Position numbers and translations under genes: made by a program. Source: Camellia lanceoleosa (taxonomy: Eukaryota > Streptophyta > Magnoliopsida > Ericales > Theaceae). Taken from it: 64,000 nucleotides of DNA. Positions 10,731 through 23,211 of this stretch are shown piece by piece. Position 1 is the stretch's first letter, and each line of letters starts with the position of its first letter. The notes beneath the pieces are model-generated. The model saw only the letters and a program-made list of their open reading frames with translations, did not search any database and had not been told where the DNA came from. The DNA is taken from contig CM045758.1 of the NCBI GenBank assembly GCA_025200525.1, forward strand, positions 9,234,580 through 9,298,579, written 5' to 3'.

Positions 10731-10945
10731 CAAAACAAACGGGGCCTAAATATTTTATTAATGTCACCGTATACTACCATTGTCATTATCACTTCTATCC
10801 CCCAAAACAAATGGGGCCTAAATATTTTATTAATGTCACCATATACTATCACTATCATTATCACCTCCACCTCCACCTCCACCTCCAGCTCCACCTCCAC
10901 ATCCACATCCACCACCACATCCACACCTCCACCACCACCACCCCA
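10731..10945. repeat. 72-bp tandem duplication followed by CCACCT/CCACAT minisatellite
   Basis: The unit starting CAAAACAAACGGGGCC (10731) recurs at 10803 with a few changes, giving a 72-bp period over two copies. It runs straight into a (CCACCT)n and (CCACAT)n tract at about 10861-10945. The Thr/Ser-rich ORF across it is a repeat translation. Confidence 0.8.
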
Positions 10946-11498
10946 ACACCACTATTAACACAAACACTAGCACATTAGTTTCAAATTTGCAATCAAATAT
11001 GAGAAAATGTTAAACTATATATATTTTAACATTGAAAGAAATTTTTGTAGGGAAAAAAAAAATTATTTAAGAAGTATGATTTACGTTAGGAAAAAATAAC
11101 ACAATTGTAAATCAATAAAAGTAAATAAAAATAATGTGAAAAAATTAAATCAATAACGACACAATAATTTTTACATAATTTTCTCAATGTGAGGTATACC
11201 TATGAGACCATATTCTAATTCCACTATCAACCGTTCACAAACGATTACAAAAGAGACACGAATGGTCTCACAAACTATCCTTAGATAAATTTTAAATAAT
11301 CACAATTAAATAAAGAAAAGATCTTACCAAATAGATGAACAAATTATCTTTGAAATAAAGTTAAAAAAGAAATTAAATCTAAACTAAAGTTGACAGCCTC
11401 CAAGCACACATCACTTTAATCAATCAGCCGACAAATTAATTAACCGATAAATATGTCAAGCAAAGCACTCAGTGCCTTGAATCCACCGAATTAACTAA
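10946..11498. other. AT-rich intergenic DNA
   Basis: Nothing gene-like is seen. There is scattered poly(A/T) and no inverted-repeat boundaries I can support. Confidence 0.5.
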
Positions 11499-11506
11499 TG
11501 TGTGAG

Positions 11507-12608
11507 TAGGGGTGCAACTCGGGCAGGTTCGGTTGGGTTGGGGATTTACCCAAACCCGGCCCGAATTGTATTTGGCATTGCCTAAGCTCGCCCAAGCCCG
11601 ACCATGAACTCGAGCATTGCTGCCCAAGCTCGAATCAAGCTTTGTATTTTGAACTCGGGTTAGCTCGAATTGCCCGAGTCCAGAAACCTGTAGGTAGATT
11701 TGTTTTGAAACCTGTAGGTAGAATTGAGAATTAACAAAGTAAAAACATCATGTCTTCTCCCCCCATCCACAAAAAATATAAAAAACAAAAAGAATTACAA
11801 AGCTCAGTCCAGAACCCTAAAGATTTAGCCATAACCTTCTTTTTTTCCCTTTAATTAGAGGATAACAAAATAATTTCGAAGCAACCAGAATAATTCAAAG
11901 TTCAATTAAATATAAGTGAAGCACAGTGAACCCAACTTCCCTTTAATTAGAGGTTTCTATTAATCAATAACCAGCAGGAGCAAAACAATACATCCATTAG
12001 AGCAGACTAGCAAAACCCAAAAGATGAAAGGCCAACCAAAAGATACATCCATTACAGCAGACTACCGCCCAGATTATATATATATATATATTTATATATA
12101 AATCAGTTACATATTCCTGATGCAAGAACAAAGACGGATCTACCAGGGCTGAAGAAGGAGGAAGTGAATGAAGGTGGAGATCGGGGACAATAGGGTTTCG
12201 CCTCCGCCGTTCTTCAAAGTTATTCAAAGTTGAAGAAAAAATCAAATGAGTCTGTGAGAGAAAGATAAGGTAGATAAATAGGGTTTCTTTAGATTTAATC
12301 TAAGGGTAGAGATAAAAGATGCTAATCTAACGGTGGAAGACTAACCAAAAATAAATTAAAAATTAAAAAGTAAGACTAACGCTTTTACTTAATTTATATA
12401 TAGTATATAATTTATATAATATATTAAATTCAATTCGGGTTCGGGTTGCTCGGGTTGACCATTGGTTTCGCTTAAGTCTGCCCGAATCAATTGGCATCAA
12501 AAATCTGCCTAGGCCCGTCCAGATTACAAGATATAGTTGCCCAAGCTCTAAAAAAACTCAGGCTGAGCTCGGGTTGCTCGGGTTGAGCCTATCCGAGTTG
12601 CACCCCTA
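11507..12608. mobile_element. Non-autonomous hAT element
   Basis: 1102 bp bounded by the inverted ends TAGGGGTGCAACTCGG (11507) and CCGAGTTGCACCCCTA (ending 12608). The flanks are TGTGTGAG (11499-11506) and TGTATGAG (12609-12616), an 8-bp target duplication with one mismatch, as expected for hAT. The subterminal regions are rich in CTCGGGTTGCTCGGGTTG and GCCCAAGCTCG motifs, typical transposase-binding repeats of hAT ends. The only ORF (11997-12245, - strand) has no hAT transposase features, so the copy depends on a helper. Confidence 0.88.
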
Positions 12609-12616
12609 TGTATGAG

Positions 12617-14501
12617 CAGCAAGCATACCCCATTCCTAATTGCCACCAAACAAACTTTAATAATCTATTGGGCTTTCAAAAAGTTAGTTATAATATATAA
12701 AAATATATTATAATCAAAATCAAATCAAATTAAATATTCTTTTAATATATTTATTGGGTCGTATACCCAATAACTTATTTATTTTATCCAAAAAAACAAT
12801 TTATTTAGACTACATTTGAATCTTGGATTTTAAAGAAAAAAAAGAAAAGAAAAGAAGAGACAAGTAGGAAATGGATTTGTGTATGAATATTTGCCTGCCT
12901 AATTCCTGCATAAATTTTAACATGAAAAAATAATGTAAGAAGCATCCTAGTTCTTTTTCATTGCAGATTATCACTCTCGTCATACAAAAATAGTTGCAGC
13001 TTTTTTTCAGGGCTGAGGTACGGATTTGTGTTTTTTTTTTTTTTTTTGATTAAGGAAAATATTATATTATTTTTTACAAAACGTGTATTTGTATCCATAG
13101 TTCAAAGGGTCAATTACCTAGTGTTTTGGAAAGTTGATAAAAAGTTAATTTTTTAAAATTTTTTTGAGTAAAAAATGTGAGGTGATGTGACTCAAAATGG
13201 ATAAAAAGTTAAAAACAAGCTTTTTTTTTTTTTTTTTTTTACTTCTCAAAAGGCTATTATAGTTTGCCTCTTTTATGTTTGGTCACTTTCTCACTTTGAT
13301 CCTTATATATATATATATATATATTTTCCACTTTAGCCTTTCATGTTTCAATTTTTTTTTTCTTTTTCTTTCAGTTTACTCCTAAATTTATAACTTACAT
13401 TAAAATTTAGACAAAAAATGACACATTGACAGTCACATGACATAAATTTTTTTTAATTATATATAATTCATACCTTTGATACAAAATCTCAATAAACTAA
13501 TATATTTTTTATATTATGTGAAATTTATTGTGGTATTTTTTGTCTAGTTTTGAATAGAAGTTAGTTTTAAAAATAAATTGAAAAAAATTTGAAACATGAA
13601 CGATTAAAATGAAAAAAATCAAATTTTAAGAGTCAAAGTAAGAAATTGGCCAAATGGGACAAAGTATGATTTACCCATAATATGGTGATGATTAAATGTC
13701 ATTTTAATGGATTCAAATCTATGTTAAAACAACAAATTCTAGTACAATTACATCATTCATAATATAAATTGTGTATATTTTTTGCGTTGTGTATATTCTT
13801 CCATTTTTTAATCCACAATTCTGTTTTTTTCATAAAGGTTTTTCACTACATCCACAGATCTTTTGCTTTTAAATGATAAAGGTGTGGTCCCTCAAGCCTC
13901 ACCGACTAGAAAATCACGAGACATTAGTATCAAGAGTCAGCATATAAAAATAAGAGGTAATTACCTTAAAAATATTATTTATAAATATTATTGTAGTTTA
14001 GGTTTTATGTAAAAAATTTTGAACTAAAAAGTCATATTTAATAAAATTGAGAATATTATCAAGTTTTTGTCAATTCTTAAAACTAAGAATATTATCAATT
14101 TTGCATAATAATGTTTCAGATAATTGTTCCACTAATTGATAAAAAAATAGAGCATGAAAGATTAAACGTTTTTGCCATTCTACTTGTTGGTTTGATTCAA
14201 CTATCTAATAAAACCGAAAATATTATTAGTTTTTTTCAATTTTAAAATTGAAAATATTATCATTTCTATTTTATTTTTATTTATTTATTTATTTTTGCGT
14301 ATCAATGTTCCATCATCATGCTCTTTTAAAGACATATTTTTTTTAGTTTTGCACAAAAAAATAATTCAGTTTTTTCAAATAATTTTTTTTTTTTGCTTTT
14401 TCAATTTGAAAGTTGATATTTTAAAGTTTTAAAAATCAAAATAAATGTCAAGTTATTATATCCCTTTATAAATAATCATAAATAATGAACAATTATTGTT
14501 T
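12617..14501. other. AT-rich intergenic DNA
   Basis: No gene or RNA is recognised. It holds several poly(T) runs, a short TA microsatellite at about 13303-13322 and dispersed repeat phrases. It ends at the GAAGG target site of the Tat element. Confidence 0.5.
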
Positions 14502-14506
14502 GAAGG

Positions 14507-15296
14507 TGTTGGCTTTTTGGCTTTCGAAGGTTATATTTGTAAATGCGAGTGTGCCAGCAAAGATCAATCAGTCCTTACAGAAATTTTAATTGTCAACCAA
14601 TTATCAGACGATTGTGTTTAAGTTCTTTCAGCCTCAATGAAGAGGAATTTTACTGGTGGCTTGACTTAGGAGAAATTAAGCAAAATAACAATTAAATGAA
14701 GAGCAATTGAAGTATTTCATTAGAATGAAAACTTACAATGATCCAAACTCAGCCTCGTAGAGGTTTACAGCAATAATCTACTTGAAACTACTCCTATGAA
14801 TGAAGTGGAGTGCAGGAATTTAAAGTGCAGGAATGTAAAGAACAGGAATTTAAAGAACAAGAAATGTAAAGACTGGAAATGTAAAACTGGAAAAGAAAAT
14901 ATGAAGTAAATGGCTGGTTTTTTGGATCTAAGTCTGGGCCTTTTTTCTGGGACCTTCCCTGCTATTTATACTTCTGAAGGATGACCATCGAACTGCACTT
15001 CAACCCGTCGAACTGCTCCTCCATGATCGCTGATCATGCTGACTTAAAAGTAGTTCCACTACGCCATCGCTTGCAGTTGGGCTTCCCTCCTATATTTGAA
15101 TTTGAATGTGAGTAACCGTTGAAGCCACGTCACCTTGCATCTCTTTACTGATCCAATGCTACTTAGATCACGTAAGAACCAATATTAGCTGCTAGGTGTA
15201 CAATCAGGATCGAAGACTTGAATAGTCATCCTATATTACCCTTGCTCTGCCACGCGTCGAATTGTAACTGGCCTTTTACAAAATATGTAGCCAACA
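14507..15296 (-). repeat. 3' LTR of the Tat element
   Basis: 790 bp, nearly the same as 37597-38397. On the - strand it starts TGTTGGCTAC and ends AAAGCCAACA. The purine-rich run (complement of ACCCCCCGC, 15299-15307) just inside it is the expected polypurine tract for plus-strand priming. Confidence 0.92.
14962..14970 (-). promoter_or_regulatory. TATA box in the 3' LTR
   Basis: The - strand reads TATAAATAG, a textbook TATA box, about 320 nt from the LTR start. The same box is at the matching place in the 5' LTR (38063-38071). Confidence 0.6.
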
Positions 15297-15298
15297 TT

Positions 15299-15307
15299 AC
15301 CCCCCGC
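15299..15307 (-). other. Polypurine tract of the Tat element
   Basis: The - strand reads GCGGGGGGT two bases before the 3' LTR, the normal place and composition for the plus-strand primer. Confidence 0.55.
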
Positions 15308-15486
15308 ACTAATATACCAAATACTTGGTGATATTAGTGGATCACAGGCTTTTCCCCACGTCTTAGAACGTGCATGGCTTTGTATTCTCCCATAAATGCA
15401 ACTGCCATTTATCATCGGCATTAAACTCTCATTCAACCCTTTGAACACCCCCACCACCTTAGTATTCGAACAGGCTGATACATTTT

Positions 15487-16872
15487 ATGGCCGAATCAGT
15501 CTTCTCCTTCATTGATCGAGCACATGAGGAGTCATATGATGATGATGTTCCTCCTCGAAAGAACCTCCATGTATTAATTAGCCACCTTTACCCACTTTTC
15601 TATATTCAGGTCATGGATTCCTTTGCAAATTACCAACCTTTGGACTTTGAACATACTGCTCTTAATCCTTCGATTCAAAAACTTACAAATATGGACATAG
15701 AAAGTTCTTCTCCTGACTCATCCTTGAACTACGAACAAACTGCTCTTACTCTTTTGATTAAGAGATTCGCAAATATGGACATGGGCAGTTCTTCTTTACA
15801 ACCCTCTGCATGGGATAAGGCTGCAACTTCTTCCTCTTTTGGGGCTTCTGACTGGACAAGCTGGTCAAAACCTGAAACCTGTGATTTGAAGGAACGAATC
15901 AACCATCACTTTGTCGAGTTTACTGACCTTTTAGAGTTCCCTTCGTATGCGCGAAGTTCGGTGGTCTATCCCTACGTGCCCATTGACCATCGACACAGTT
16001 TGGAGGAGAATTTGCTTGTGGCATGGCACACATCCTCCATGCCTACAAAAATAGTGTACGCCGCTCGACACCTCGAAGAGGCACAAGGGTATAATCCGTC
16101 ATTTTTGGCCAAGAAAGCGAAGCTTCATCTTTCTGACTGGCTCAATTGCGTCAATGTTCCTCGGTTTCCTCTTTCCTTCGAAATGGGGGCCTTTATACCT
16201 CCTCCTTCGAAAAAACTTTCCTGGATAGAGAGGTTGAAGCTTACCCTTTCTGCAAAGAAAGTTTTTCCTCCTTACGTGCCTCCACTTCCTCCAACTTCAG
16301 CTCAACAAAAAAGAGCCCAACTCCTACTTGCAGCCTTTTCTCATCTACCCTTCAATGTTCTTGAGGACGATGTCCCCCTCAAGAACCTTCGATGGGCTTG
16401 TGATATTCTAATTCAGGGCCATGTTCTCAACCCCATTGCTCAAGCAGAACTCCACGTGTTCTTGGACCAACTTCCATCGCTTCTCCATTGGCACCGCACT
16501 TCTTTGGCCACCACTCAATCCTTGGATCAACTTTCATCATTCTGAGTTCACACTCAATACGAAGCAGAGAATCTCGTCGAAGAATATAACGAATTTCAAA
16601 ATAAGGACTCCGCGTACTGGGATGATTTGGAAATGGATGAGTTGGAACAAGGACTAAAAGAAACGGCGTTCGAACTAAAGGCCGAAGAACTCTTTTACGA
16701 AGTGAGAGCACACCAACTTCAGCAAGCACTCTTAGAAGAAATAAAAGACAGAATAAAGAAAGAACAGAAATTCATCAATCATAGTTGGACCAAATTTCAT
16801 GATCTTGTCATTTATTCTATTCCTTACTCCTATGAACTGGAATTTGTACCAAAAGAGGAGCTTTTAATGTAA
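15487..16872 (+). pseudogene. Antisense extra ORF 1 of the Tat element (unknown protein)
   Basis: One frame is open from ATG 15487 to TAA 16872 except for a TGA at 16543-16545. It would give a protein of about 460 residues (352 before the stop). I do not recognise a family. The N-terminal part holds two similar segments (LDFEHTALNPSIQKLTNMD at about 55-75 and LNYEQTALTLLIKRFANMD at about 83-103). The middle is hydrophobic and proline-rich (PSKKLSWIERLKL, YVPPLPPTSAQQKRAQLLLA). The part after the stop is acidic and helical (LEMDELEQGLKETAFELKAE ... LQQALLEEIKDRIKKEQKF), a likely coiled coil. It lies antisense to gag-pol, 190 bp from the 3' LTR. Coding-like composition and frame retention over 1.4 kb suggest a real cargo ORF with a recent nonsense mutation. 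Confidence 0.6.
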
Positions 16873-16980
16873 TCGTTTTTATTCCGATACATCTAAGTCT
16901 TTTATCTTTGTTTGGCATTGTTTGATTTTGTCTCCATTTGTCTTTAAAAGCGAATTCGGAGCTTCAGACTAAACAATCCC

Positions 16981-17172
16981 ATCCTTCGAATCTAGACTCG
17001 ATTGTTTTTAATGAAACACTAAAAGGAATCAACATGACTTTTCCAATTTATGGAATAAAGTTGACAATTTTGGCTGATATCATTTAGAATTAGTGCTTCA
17101 AATTTAACAATCTCATCCTTCGAACCTGGACTCAATTGATTTTAATAAAACACTAAAAGGAACCAACATGAC
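16981..17172 (+). repeat. 134-bp tandem repeat in the Tat 3' region
   Basis: The unit starts ATCCTTCGAA at 16981 and again at 17115 (period 134). The second unit is cut at 17172 by a solo LTR and resumes at 19754 with ATGACTTTTCCAATTTATGG. Short tandem arrays downstream of integrase are usual in Tat-lineage elements. Confidence 0.8.
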
Positions 17173-19753
17173 TGTAACATGCCCGGGGTGTATCCGCGCG
17201 TGTTAAACAGTTCGGACCCCCGAGATCTCTTTGATCTCAAGTTTCACGAGTGCAATGTGAAATGTAGACGAGAGTCCATATTTGGCAACTTTTATTGAAA
17301 ATCCATTTTATTGCAATTTTGTCAAAAATGGACTGCGTCATCAGATCTCAGAGTCGTCACCTAATATTTTGGGAAATTAGGAAATCCATGACTCAGTGCC
17401 AAGGCCACTGTTCGTCGTAACCAAGGATGCTTGGCTCGGAACCTTAAGTATGAGAAGGGAAGGTCAATAATGAGCACCCCCGCTCACCCGATCAAAAGAT
17501 CGGCCTCTACTAAACCATGATATGACTTTTATTTTCTTTATATGTTCATGTTCTGATTAGTTAATAAATCCTAAAATTTACTATGTGAAGCATACAAGTA
17601 TAGACTAGTTTGCTCAAATTGGAATAATTCAATTTCATGTTTGTTTTTCGAAAGTGATTTGAATTTGCCACCTCAAGTGGGCTTAGAACGTACATTTATT
17701 GAATTATTCCAATTCAAACAACAAGCCTTCATCCACAGGCATTCATACAGTTTATCACTTAAGCAAATAGCCACATGGTAGGATGCTAAACATAATAAGA
17801 AAATCACACACAAATGGGATGCTAAAGCATAAAAACTCACAGATTGACCGACGTCCCTCGAACAACTACAAAACAAAGTTAGTAAAATATGCATGATCTT
17901 ATATACAGAATCCTAATGCAATACATACACAAGAATGCTTCTAAAAATCCGGCTTCTAGAATATGACATGTGAATCATCTCAACATAAGGTAGCGCATAG
18001 AATCATATAAGAATTGATTAAATCAAAAAGATGTAAATGTAATCGAATCTTAATGCATGAGACATAAATGTAAAGCATGGATATGGATGACATGTCAAGA
18101 TATATACAGACACACAGTTAGGGAAAGCGATTAAAGAATGGGATAGCAAAGAAGCGGGGTGGGGGGAATTATTACAACACTTGGATATTACAGATCCGAT
18201 GATAGAGAGGAGAGAATAATAAAATAAAATAAAATCTCACAAAACACTCAAAATAAAAATAAAAATAAACAAATTCATCACTGGCACATGTCACTCCTTT
18301 TCGCATGTCCCGGGTTCCGCAACATCGCATGATTCACATTTTCTTGATTCGAGCGGCAAACCAAGGAACGGATTTGAAATCTGACTAACATGGCTTATAG
18401 GGAAATCACTATTGGATGATGTGCAAACTTCCTGAGAGTGTAGAGAGAGAAGAGAGAGAGAGAATTGGGTTGTGTAGTGGTGCTGGGTCTCTAGAGAGAG
18501 AGAGTGCCGTGTGCATGGGTGTGTGGTTTTGGTGTGTGTTTGGTGTTTCAGTGAGAGAGAGAGAGTTGGTATGTGTGTGTATTGAATGGGTGTCTCACGA
18601 GTGTGTCCTCTCTCTCACTAAACCGTGCATGTGTAATGCATGAGTGTGCCGTGTGAGTGTGTGTGCTGGGTCCTCTATCTATAGATGCAGGTGTGTGTTT
18701 CTGGGGGTGACTGTGAGCTAGTGTGACAATGTGTTAGAGGGTGGCCACGGTGGTGGTGGTGTTGTGAGGTGGCGTGTGTGTCCAGGTGAATGCAGTGAAT
18801 GGCCGTGGGTGTTTTAGTGAGAGAGGTGCTGTGTGTGCATGTGAGAGAGGTGCTGGTCTGTGGATGCTGGGTGGTCTGCCGAGAGAGGGGGAGGGAAAGA
18901 GAGAGAGGTAGCTGGGTGTGTGCTCTGAGAGAGCCGAGAGGGAGAGTGAGATCGATTTGTGTGGGTGTATGGCCGAGCTTCCATGTGTGTGCCTCACCAT
19001 GGTCGGTGTGTGTGTGATCCGTGTGTATGCGTGGGTCTCTCCGTGGGTGTGTGAGTCCTTGAGGTGTGTTAGCCGTCGTGTGTGTGAAGAGTGTTAGCCG
19101 TGGTGAGTGAGGTGTGTGTGTGTGTGCTGTGTGTGCATGATGAAGCTCCTCCTCCTTTCCAAGCCGAGAGGCCAAGAGAGGTGGGTGTATGGAGTCTTAG
19201 AGAGAGAGAGCTGGGTCGGCCCTGTGTGTGGGCGTGGTGTGTCAATGGAGATGTGCGGTGTGGCCTCTCTCTCTCTCTCTACCCGTGTGTCTCTTTTCTA
19301 CCCACTCTCACCCGCTCTTCTCCATCAAACCGAGGGAGCATCCACCTAACCCCCCATTTTCTTCACATGGCTCACCAGCTTTCCGTTAACAAAATATTCT
19401 TCTCCCCCACCAAAACGAACATTATCATATATTCCTTGACCCTCCATTTTCTTCTCTTTTTTTATTTTTTTATTATATATATATATTTTTTGTTTTTTAA
19501 TTTTCTTTTGTTTATTTTTTATTTTCTTTTGTTTTAAAAATAGTTATCAATTATAAAACACACTTAAAAGATATGCACACACCTAATTTAATACACACAC
19601 ATAAAATTATAAAACACTACAATTTACCAAAATATTAGTGATGGCCAAAATGGGTGAGGTTTGGAATTTTGAAATTTCAATTTGATTTTTCTACTGAGGG
19701 TGGTCAAAACAAAGTGCCCAAGTCTTAGCGCTGGTCAAAATAGGGTGTCTACA
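17173..19753 (-). mobile_element. Solo LTR of another retrotransposon, nested in the Tat element
   Basis: 2581 bp from TGTAACATGCCC to GGGTGTCTACA, flanked by the perfect duplication ATGAC (17168-17172 and 19754-19758). On the - strand it starts TGTAGACACCCTATTTTGAC, a beginning common among plant LTRs, so that orientation is preferred. It holds no coding domain. A stretch at about 18416-19300 is extremely GT/GA-rich (GTGTGTG and GAGAGAG runs). ORFs there (for example 18675-19175) are simple-sequence translations. Confidence 0.85.
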
Positions 19754-20453
19754 ATGACTTTTCCAATTTATGGAATAAAGTTGACAGTTTTGGCTGATAT
19801 CATTTAGAATTAGTGCTTCGAATCTAACAATCTTACACTTAAAGCTTGTTTTAACCATAACCAACATCTGATCATGGTTAGTATAATCAATTTAGTTTTA
19901 AATTGACCATCTTTTGCTTCGAACAACAGTTCATGCTGTTTTAGTTCAATGGACAACTTTTCTATAAACCAACCATTGGTTTTGATGTTTCGAACACCAA
20001 ATTCCATCCTTAAAGAGTATCAAGTTTTGCCTCGAAGGACATTACCTTCGTTAAGAAACCTAAAACAGGTCTTTAAACCCTTTGGAGTAAAACAAACACT
20101 TGAGTATTCTTACATTTTTAAGTACGGAAATGTGCTTCAAAGCTGGCTTCTCTGTTTCGAAGCCGTTGTTTTTTGGCTTTTGGCGCCAAAATTTGGCTTC
20201 GAAGCCAAATATTTTACTTCGAAGCTAGCCTTAGCATCTAGGCTGTGTTTTTCCCTCCAAAAGTATCAATATTGAAGGAAACTCTTCGTATTCGTACTTC
20301 TAGTACTTAACGACTTACGCAATATATTTTCCAGACACAAAAGCTTTAAAAACCCTTTTGTTTCGTGCTCTGAAATTACTTGCTCTTTTAACACACAAAC
20401 CCTTCTTTCTACCGATCTTCTGTTAACGCTCTCTTCCTTGCTGCTTGCTACCA
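19754..20453 (+). other. Interval between the tandem repeat and the antisense PMD gene
   Basis: Element sequence rich in CTTCGAAG palindromes, with a hairpin-prone block at about 20150-20240 (GGCTTCGAAGCC and GGCGCC words). It lies just upstream of the antisense gene and so would hold its promoter. No clear TATA box is seen. Confidence 0.4.
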
Positions 20454-22077
20454 ATGGATCCTTCCTCGCTGAAAGTGCTTGGTGGCGACCATATCAGCCC
20501 TACCATGGCTTTGAAACAATGTATTGATGAAGAAATCGCCAAGCTAACAACTGGTGGGCCAAGCGCCATAGATGGACGTCTCTTTGTTCCTCGCCACAGT
20601 AACCAACAAGAGTACATCCTAGGTCCCATCTTTCGGGAAGCCCCTGACCAACTTCCAGCTTTATACCCCCGTTTGGAGGATCACTTTCTTCTCTACGAAG
20701 GAGGGCTTGACTGGAGCAATTGGAGAATGACCCAGCCTCATCATTGCTGGCCGACATTGAGAACCGAATGGAAGGAATGATATGACAGAGTTGTACCTGC
20801 GAGAGAAGATGACCTACAGGAGCTCTGTATCCTCGACGCCCTTCGTCTTTCCAGGTTCATCATTCCTGAGGACCTCTTTTTAATTCCTGCTGCTCTATGT
20901 TTTTGGAATATGGCTTTTAATTTCTTTCGATTTCGATGCGACATGATGGCCCCCACCGTCCTTGATATTTGCCATCTCTTAGGGCTTTCACCCATTGGCT
21001 CTCCTTTCACTCCCAACTACCCTGACCTCCCTGTCAAATTTTTCCTTCCAGCCTTAAACTCCTCTTACAGTGACTTCGTAAAGGCTGAAAATAAAAGGAA
21101 AGGCCCCATGAAAGACAGAGAACTCTTTTCCTTCATTTTATACTGGTTATGCAAATTTCTCTTTTGCACATCATCTTAGAGGATTATGCCTGAGTTCGTT
21201 CCACTCGCGAAGGCACTTGTCTTGAAAAAACGTATAGCTCTTGCTCCTTATCTTTTAGGTCATGTTTACAGAGCTTGCTCCCAATTTTGTGAAAAACCTC
21301 TTGATGTTAACCAAGGAGGTCCCCTCTGGGTGCTCCAGCTCTGGCTGTTCGCCTATTTCACTGATCTGCATTCTAAATGCCTAAAATTCCTTGTTCAGGA
21401 TCCTAGCACCTATGGGGAGAAGTATGCTAGGATTGTTCTTTATCCTGCTTCATTTGCTTATTACCTTACTTTCTTTCACCAACTCCCTATTTCTCCATCT
21501 GCCTCTTTCTTTTGTCCTTTCGATGCTAATGAAGGACCTGCCTGGCTGCAAACTTTTCTAGCTGATAAAGAGTGCTCCACCCCACCTCATAAAGATATGT
21601 GGGCTTCTATACTACTACCAAGGGAGTTGTTCATTGGCACTTTAAACCCTCGAGCTTATAAATGTATGTCTGAGGTGTATTGCCCTTCTCAGTTTGCTAG
21701 ACAATTTAAGCTCACTCAAGGGATACATGTTCCACTTTGCAGTCTCTCGAATGTCCACCTTACTGCTAGAGATTTGAGAATATCCAAATCAAAGCTAGAG
21801 GCAGCAATATTCAAACTGCTAAAAGAATTGAATGAATTTCAATTTGTCACTTTTCTTTCATCTGGCTTAGTTTTGAAAAGATTCTAGAACTGGTGGACAG
21901 CCAATATGGAAGTGCGCCTATCTGTACATCCTCATGACTTGCTAATAAGGTTAGGAGTGCCTTTGAAGGCTAAGTCAGCAACAGTTGAGAACATCCCCCC
22001 TCTTCCTGAAGCTGCCAAAACTGCTCCTGCAGCTTCACCCCTTCCATTTAGAGTCACTAGAGCTGCCTCAAAAAAGG
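20454..22077 (+). pseudogene. PMD gene exon 1
   Basis: A single frame from ATG 20454 through three stop codons to the splice donor GG|GTTAGT at 22078. The TGA at 20778 falls in EW-stop-YDR, TAG 21177 in TSS-stop-RIM and TAG 21885 in RF-stop-NWW. The frame is the same throughout, which argues for late nonsense mutations in one exon, not three genes. Confidence 0.7.
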
Positions 22078-22151
22078 GTTAGTATTTTCAGGTTCCTTTT
22101 TCTTTTTGAATCTTTTATTTGTTTCCTTTACACTTATATTTTTTGGTACAG

Positions 22152-22739
22152 GGTCCCCACAAGAAGAATCTCCTAAGAGAGCTGAAACTTTAGCTACTCT
22201 CAAAGAGAGACAACAACAGAAAAAGAAAAGGAAGCTAATCCTCCATCCTGAGGAATCTGAATCTCAGGCAGAAGAGAGAGAGGTTGAGCAAGAGCAAGAA
22301 ATACCTTTGCAAAGAATAAAGAGACAAAAGGTGGCTGTCTCCCCTTCTGATATAATCGAAAATCCTACTCACGAGGTAACTACCACAATAGTGGAGAAAG
22401 AACTTACCTCTGAAGAATCTGAACCCCAAGTTGAAGAGAGGGAGGTCAAAAAGGGGCCAATAGTATCATTGCCAAGAAGGAAGAGAAAGAAAGTTATTGT
22501 TCCTGCTATTGACTTGGTTGAAGACCCCATTCATGAAGCAGCTACCAAGGTAGTAGAGCAGGAACATTCCAAGGCCATAATTGTCTTCGAGAGAGCTGAG
22601 AAGAGACGACAGCAACAATTTCTGAGAGATGAAGCTGCTGCTGCTGATGCACTACAAAGGGAAACTGCAAGAAGGCAACAAACTGTCGAACATTACTCCC
22701 TTCGTAGTTCTCCCATTATTGACGACACTTCTGGAGCAG
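22152..22739 (+). pseudogene. PMD gene exon 2 (charged linker)
   Basis: It is open in the frame set by exon 1 (a split GG|G glycine codon). The acceptor is TTTGGTACAG and the donor GCAG|GTAGTT. Two similar acidic/basic segments (EESESQAEEREVEQ and EESEPQVEEREVKK, each followed by a basic cluster) show an internal duplication of about 65 residues. Confidence 0.65.
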
Positions 22740-23211
22740 GTAGTTTCTTTCATACTTCTGCTATTTTTCCCTTGTCAGCTTTTGGTATTGAAGTTTGACA
22801 TTGCTTTACATTTCTTCCTCTTGCAGCAACAACTACTGAGTTTATCTTTCCAATGAGGCCTCCCTCAGGTTTAGTTGAAGTTGATCAGATGCAGGATGTA
22901 AGGGCTATTCAAATCATACTCCTACTTCCAAGGTCTACACTTCCTGCACTTTCCCTAAGACCAAGCATTCATGCACTTCTTTCCTTTGGTTTTGACTCCA
23001 CATCTTCCTCACTTGACCCTCGACTTTCCTCAATTTACTTCTCTTTTGAGCCTTGCTCGTCCTCCTCCTTCCAAGGAAATTCCAACTGCTACTCCATCTC
23101 TGATGGCAGTTGATTCCCCTATTGAGGGTGCTGGTAGCTCTCCAACCCGTAGTTTATCACCTTTACCTAACTCCAGCCCTTCTTCACTTGATTCATTAGT
23201 GGCCAGGACCA

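Noticed and set aside
10647..10958. Thr/Ser/Pro-rich ORF
   Set aside because: Encoded by the CCACCT/CCACAT minisatellite and the 72-bp tandem duplication.
18416..19537. Several ORFs on both strands (for example 166 aa at 18675-19175)
   Set aside because: They depend on GTGTG and GAGAG simple sequence within a solo LTR; no domain and frames are open on both strands for compositional reasons.
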